Source: Dictyobacter arantiisoli
GTDB lineage: Bacteria > Chloroflexota > Ktedonobacteria > Ktedonobacterales > Ktedonobacteraceae
Direction: 5' to 3'
Assembly: GCF_008326305.1 (NCBI RefSeq)
Contig: NZ_BIXY01000004.1
Span: 62,001 to 126,000, forward strand
Length of the DNA: 64,000 bases
Both the position numbers and the translations under genes were made by a program. Below the pieces are notes generated by a model, which saw only the letters and a list, made by a program, of their open reading frames with translations, made no database searches and had not been told where the DNA came from. Below are positions 61,332 to 64,000 of this stretch, in pieces. How positions within the stretch are numbered: position 1 is the stretch's first letter; each line of letters begins with the position of its first letter.

Positions 61332-62582
61332 ATGGCTTCTTTGTTACGTGGTCACCTGGAAAACAGCTTTCTCTTACTCTGGCTTCTTCTGGTTTACCTC
61401 TGGATCGTCCTCCTTTTTTTTAGCGCTTCACTTCCTGCAAGCAGTCTTTTGTTCACGACACTGCTGTTTGCTGGACATATTGTGCTCTATGGGGGAGGCA
61501 CTTTTTTCGCACAACGGGGTTATCAGCGACCGCTAATTCTGATTGGATTAATCGGGTCGGTCATCCTGCTCGGTTCTCTCGTGCGAAACGCCAATATTCT
61601 GCTTGGTCTCTATCTTGCTTTGTGCGTAGAAGCTTTTTACCTGTTGGGGCAGACGCGCATCACAGCTGGATGTATTGTAGTTTGCCTCCTATTATTTTGG
61701 ATCAACCTCAAGTCAATCCACAACTCGTTTGGTTTTGGATATAATTTTATTCCACCGCTCCTCTTTATTGGCGGCTTTGTGGTTCTCCAAGCACAGCAAA
61801 CCAATGTTCATCGACGGACACAGATTTTGCTTCGTGAGTTGGAAGAGGCACACAATGGACTCAAAAGTGCACATGCGCAGTTGACTGCTTACGCGTTACA
61901 GCTTGAGTCACTCACGCGTGAGGCTGAGCGTCATCGGCTGGCGCGTGAACTTCATGATACTCAGTCACAGGGGCTGGTCGGTCTTCTGCTCCAACTTGAG
62001 GCAATTAACTCACATCTAACACATCAGCGGTATGAGCGGGCATCTACTCTGGTAGTACAAGCTATCTACCGCTCTCGTGATACGCTTGCTGCTGCACGTC
62101 AGGCCATCGATGACCTGCGAGCAAATGGAATTAGCCCCAGTGATCTGCCTGAAGCCGTTCAGGAAGAGATAGATCACCTTGTCACTACAACCAATATTCA
62201 TTGTCACTCAGACCTGCCAGTGCTTTCATTGGTGCCAGCATCATTCTGTGAGTACACGCTCCGAGTTATTACAGAAGGACTAACCAATATTGCCCGCCAC
62301 GCACAAGCCACAGAGGCGCGGGTGTGCGCTCTATCAAATAATACTGGCATTATCGTTGAAATCAGTGATAATGGGATAGGATTTGATCCTCTGAGCGCCG
62401 AGCAACTTGTTGGTCACTATGGATTGCTTGGATTGCGCGAGCGAGCTCATCTTATTCAGGGTCAGTTTGAGGTGATAAGTTCTCCTGGCAAAGGAACAAC
62501 ATTGCGCTTCGCCTTACCACAAATCAAGGAGCGAACAAATGACAACAGGGCAACGGACTCCTATTCGCGTGGCGATTGTTGA
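61332..62582 (+). CDS. NarL/DesK-type membrane sensor histidine kinase
   Basis: A 416-residue kinase of the HisKA_3 class. Five to six hydrophobic helices (about residues 10-150) make an intramembrane sensor with no large external domain, as in kinases that detect membrane damage. A coiled coil (LLRELEEAHNGLKSAHAQL) leads to LARELHDTQSQG, with phosphoacceptor His208. The ATP domain has the N-box RVITEGLTNIARHA and G-box ISDNGIGFD and GHYGLLGLRERA. ATG 61332 is preferred because GAGGGAG precedes it; ATGs further upstream lack a site. The response regulator gene overlaps its end by 44 bases, so the pair is co-translated. Confidence 0.92.
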   Translation: MASLLRGHLENSFLLLWLLLVYLWIVLLFFSASLPASSLLFTTLLFAGHIVLYGGGTFFAQRGYQRPLILIGLIGSVILLGSLVRNANILLGLYLALCVEAFYLLGQTRITAGCIVVCLLLFWINLKSIHNSFGFGYNFIPPLLFIGGFVVLQAQQTNVHRRTQILLRELEEAHNGLKSAHAQLTAYALQLESLTREAERHRLARELHDTQSQGLVGLLLQLEAINSHLTHQRYERASTLVVQAIYRSRDTLAAARQAIDDLRANGISPSDLPEAVQEEIDHLVTTTNIHCHSDLPVLSLVPASFCEYTLRVITEGLTNIARHAQATEARVCALSNNTGIIVEISDNGIGFDPLSAEQLVGHYGLLGLRERAHLIQGQFEVISSPGKGTTLRFALPQIKERTNDNRATDSYSRGDC

Positions 62583-63216
62583 CGATCATGTAATTGTGCG
62601 CGAGGGATTACGCCTTATTCTGGAAACAGGAGAAGGTATTGATGTGGTTGGAGATGCGGCCAACGGTAGAGAAGCACTTGAGTTAGCCGCTAACGTCTCG
62701 CCAGAGGTAATGCTTATGGATCTTCGTATGCCAGAGATGGATGGGATAGAAGCACTTACACGGATTCGTGGTGCCTGGCCAGCCATCAATGTAATTATTC
62801 TCACCACCTATAACGGGGATGAGCTGATGTTTCGTGGTTTGCATGCCGGGGCACGTGGATATCTGCTCAAAGATGTGAGTCGAGAGACGTTATTAGATGC
62901 GGTTCGCAGTGCTGCACGTGGCGAAACCCTCCTGCAACCAGAGATTATGAAACGCATTCTTCTTCAAGGCCCAACCTCCCTGCCAACTAGTGATGGGGCT
63001 CATCGTAAGATATATGGAATATTGACCGAACGGGAGTTGACTATTCTGGCGGCGGTGGCGCGAGGCGAACGGAGTAAGGAAATTGCCGCATCTTTAAGTA
63101 TTACGGAGCGAACTGTACGTGGACATTTAACCAATATTTATACCAAACTTGGTGTCGATTCGCGTGCCGCAGCCGTTGCGGTCGCTGTAGAGCATTCTCT
63201 TCTGCTAAATGAGTAA
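62539..63216 (+). CDS. NarL/LuxR-family response regulator
   Basis: A 225-residue two-component regulator paired with the kinase just upstream. The receiver domain has the acidic pair Asp15-Asp16 in VDDHVIVREG, the phospho-acceptor Asp61 in LMDLRMPEMDG, and a Lys in LLKDVSRE. The C-terminal LuxR-type HTH has LTERELTILAAVARGERSKE and TERTVRGHLTNIYTKLGV. CAAGGAG lies upstream of the ATG inside the kinase gene. By analogy with LiaR- and DesR-like systems next to ABC-2 exporters, it probably controls the divergent transporter operon. The 26-bp palindrome is the leading candidate binding site. Confidence 0.95.
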   Translation: MTTGQRTPIRVAIVDDHVIVREGLRLILETGEGIDVVGDAANGREALELAANVSPEVMLMDLRMPEMDGIEALTRIRGAWPAINVIILTTYNGDELMFRGLHAGARGYLLKDVSRETLLDAVRSAARGETLLQPEIMKRILLQGPTSLPTSDGAHRKIYGILTERELTILAAVARGERSKEIAASLSITERTVRGHLTNIYTKLGVDSRAAAVAVAVEHSLLLNE

Positions 63217-63684
63217 ACATGACCAGATACTACCATTCAGACAAATCTAGCGGATAAAGCAACCTTTCTTCTCATTCAGATAAGCGATATGCTGCGTCAC
63301 ATTGCTTATCTGAATGTATACAGATATCAGATGGAGAATAGTGTCGCTGAGACCTATTCTCAAGGGGAAAACGACTGTCTTATACCGATCTTACCAAATC
63401 ACATTCAATGAGTAGAGTGTGGATGATGGATTTTCTAAGTAATTGAGCTCAAAGTTGCATTCGCATCGATTCGTCTTAATGCGGTATAAACCGCCTTTCT
63501 TTTTGTGATGATTCGCAACGTATGTCAAGTGCGGTGCCACGAAAGTTCAATACTGGCTGAGTTGAAAGAATGTGGCACTGGCATTGGTTTCAGTAACAGA
63601 GATGCGAGATGGATTGCCTCCTAATGCTGAAGGTGTTAGGACGAGTCCCCCTGGGAATGGGATGCAAGCACTTGCACGCCAAAT
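63217..63684. other. Intergenic region with two hairpins
   Basis: CATTCAGATAAGC (63273-63285) and its inverse (63304-63316) form a 13-bp stem that may end the two-component transcript, though no T-run follows. GCGGT-ATAA-ACCGC with CTTTCTTTTT (about 63481-63506) is a better plus-strand terminator. No gene is seen. Confidence 0.6.
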
Positions 63685-63951
63685 TTAAATGAGGTTGAGG
63701 GGTTTGCCACTGGTGCGGGGGGTAGGTGCTGGTGCTTGTGAGATTGTGTAGCCAGCATCGTCCAGCACTGCTTCGATCTTCTCCATCGAGAGCTGGCTTG
63801 CGTCAAAGCGCAGATGGACACTTTTCGTGGGAATATCTGTTGAGACTGCTTCTACACCGGCGAGTGGGCTGAGTGCACCATTGATTGTTTTCACACAATG
63901 CTCACAGCTCACATCGGGAACAGAGAGGGTGATATCTTGCAAGTTTGCCAT
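63685..63951 (-). CDS. Heavy-metal-associated domain protein (copper chaperone-like)
   Basis: An 88-residue cytosolic metal chaperone of the HMA/CopZ fold. The metal-binding loop is VSCEHCVKTI with the CxxC pair, and GYTI near the end is the usual closing strand. A short Pro/Thr-rich tail (APAPTPRTSG) is not typical of CopZ. AAGGAG precedes the ATG. Such proteins hand copper to a P-type ATPase; none is visible here, but the gene is close to the right edge and an ATPase or CsoR gene could lie beyond it. Confidence 0.93.
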   Translation of the reverse strand: MANLQDITLSVPDVSCEHCVKTINGALSPLAGVEAVSTDIPTKSVHLRFDASQLSMEKIEAVLDDAGYTISQAPAPTPRTSGKPLNLI

Positions 63952-64000
63952 GAATTTCTCCTTGTAACGTCTTATAACAAGAAACAGGAACTATAAATGA

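Overview
The window reads as chromosomal DNA of a single-membrane, multicellular-type bacterium, most probably a ktedonobacterium (Chloroflexota). This is an inference. It rests on the mix of PP2C phosphatases, kinase-fold and TPR proteins, a very large BTAD/STAND regulator with a CGKPxCRxC-type N-terminus, lipoproteins, a single-domain QueF, an F420-type LLM oxidoreductase, a soluble P450, and many dispersed palindromic repeats. There is no phage, plasmid backbone, rRNA or CRISPR. One tRNA gene (Asn, GTT) is present.

Layout. 1-11 kb: a C39-peptidase ABC exporter, a PAP2 phosphatase, a TPR protein, an intracellular type I pullulanase, tRNA-Asn, an M20 deacylase/deacetylase, a WYL regulator and a YjbQ-family enzyme. 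11-17 kb: a 1302-residue BTAD/STAND/TPR regulator convergent with a soluble PP2C phosphatase, then a small two-helix membrane protein. 18-25 kb: four co-directional genes (EamA transporter with an extra C-terminal membrane hairpin, an RskA-like anti-sigma-type membrane protein, a secreted beta-sandwich protein, and a membrane-anchored PP2C phosphatase). The first and last share a previously unnamed membrane hairpin with a GGFPP...PQLP loop. This is the best candidate here for an undescribed membrane signalling system.

25-29 kb: a complete GTP-to-preQ1 operon (queF, queC, queD, queE, folE). 29-36 kb: a peptide-type ABC importer lacking its ATPases, then an ECF transporter T subunit and a fused double ATPase. 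36-39 kb: DoxX, Nudix and cytochrome P450. 39-45 kb: an accessory zone with two AT-rich secreted proteins (one with a glycine zipper), a broken IS4/Tn5-type transposase embedded in repeats, an HNH-like lipoprotein and a DUF1963 protein. 45-50 kb: a polyprenol-phosphate mannosyltransferase-like GT2, a striking 283-bp palindromic element, an LLM oxidoreductase, and an operon of an amidohydrolase with an ECF S-component-like protein, which may use the ECF module at 33-36 kb.

50-55 kb: a pseudokinase-TPR protein, a multi-TM coiled-coil protein and a second DoxX protein, all on the minus strand. 55-58 kb: a GAF histidine kinase and a Yip1-family protein. 58-63 kb: an ABC-2 exporter (two permeases and an ATPase) divergent from a NarL-type two-component system, with a perfect 26-bp palindrome between them. 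The window ends with a heavy-metal-associated domain protein.

Two dispersed repeat families occur. Family A (GGGCAATACCGCTT with terminal CGTAG and GAGAATCATGA) has at least six loci, several touching gene stop codons. Family B (GGGGACACCCC with GGGCTGGCCGCCC) has three loci at gene or operon ends. Starts were chosen from Shine-Dalgarno (SD) spacing where visible. All family assignments are from motif reading alone; no database search was run.
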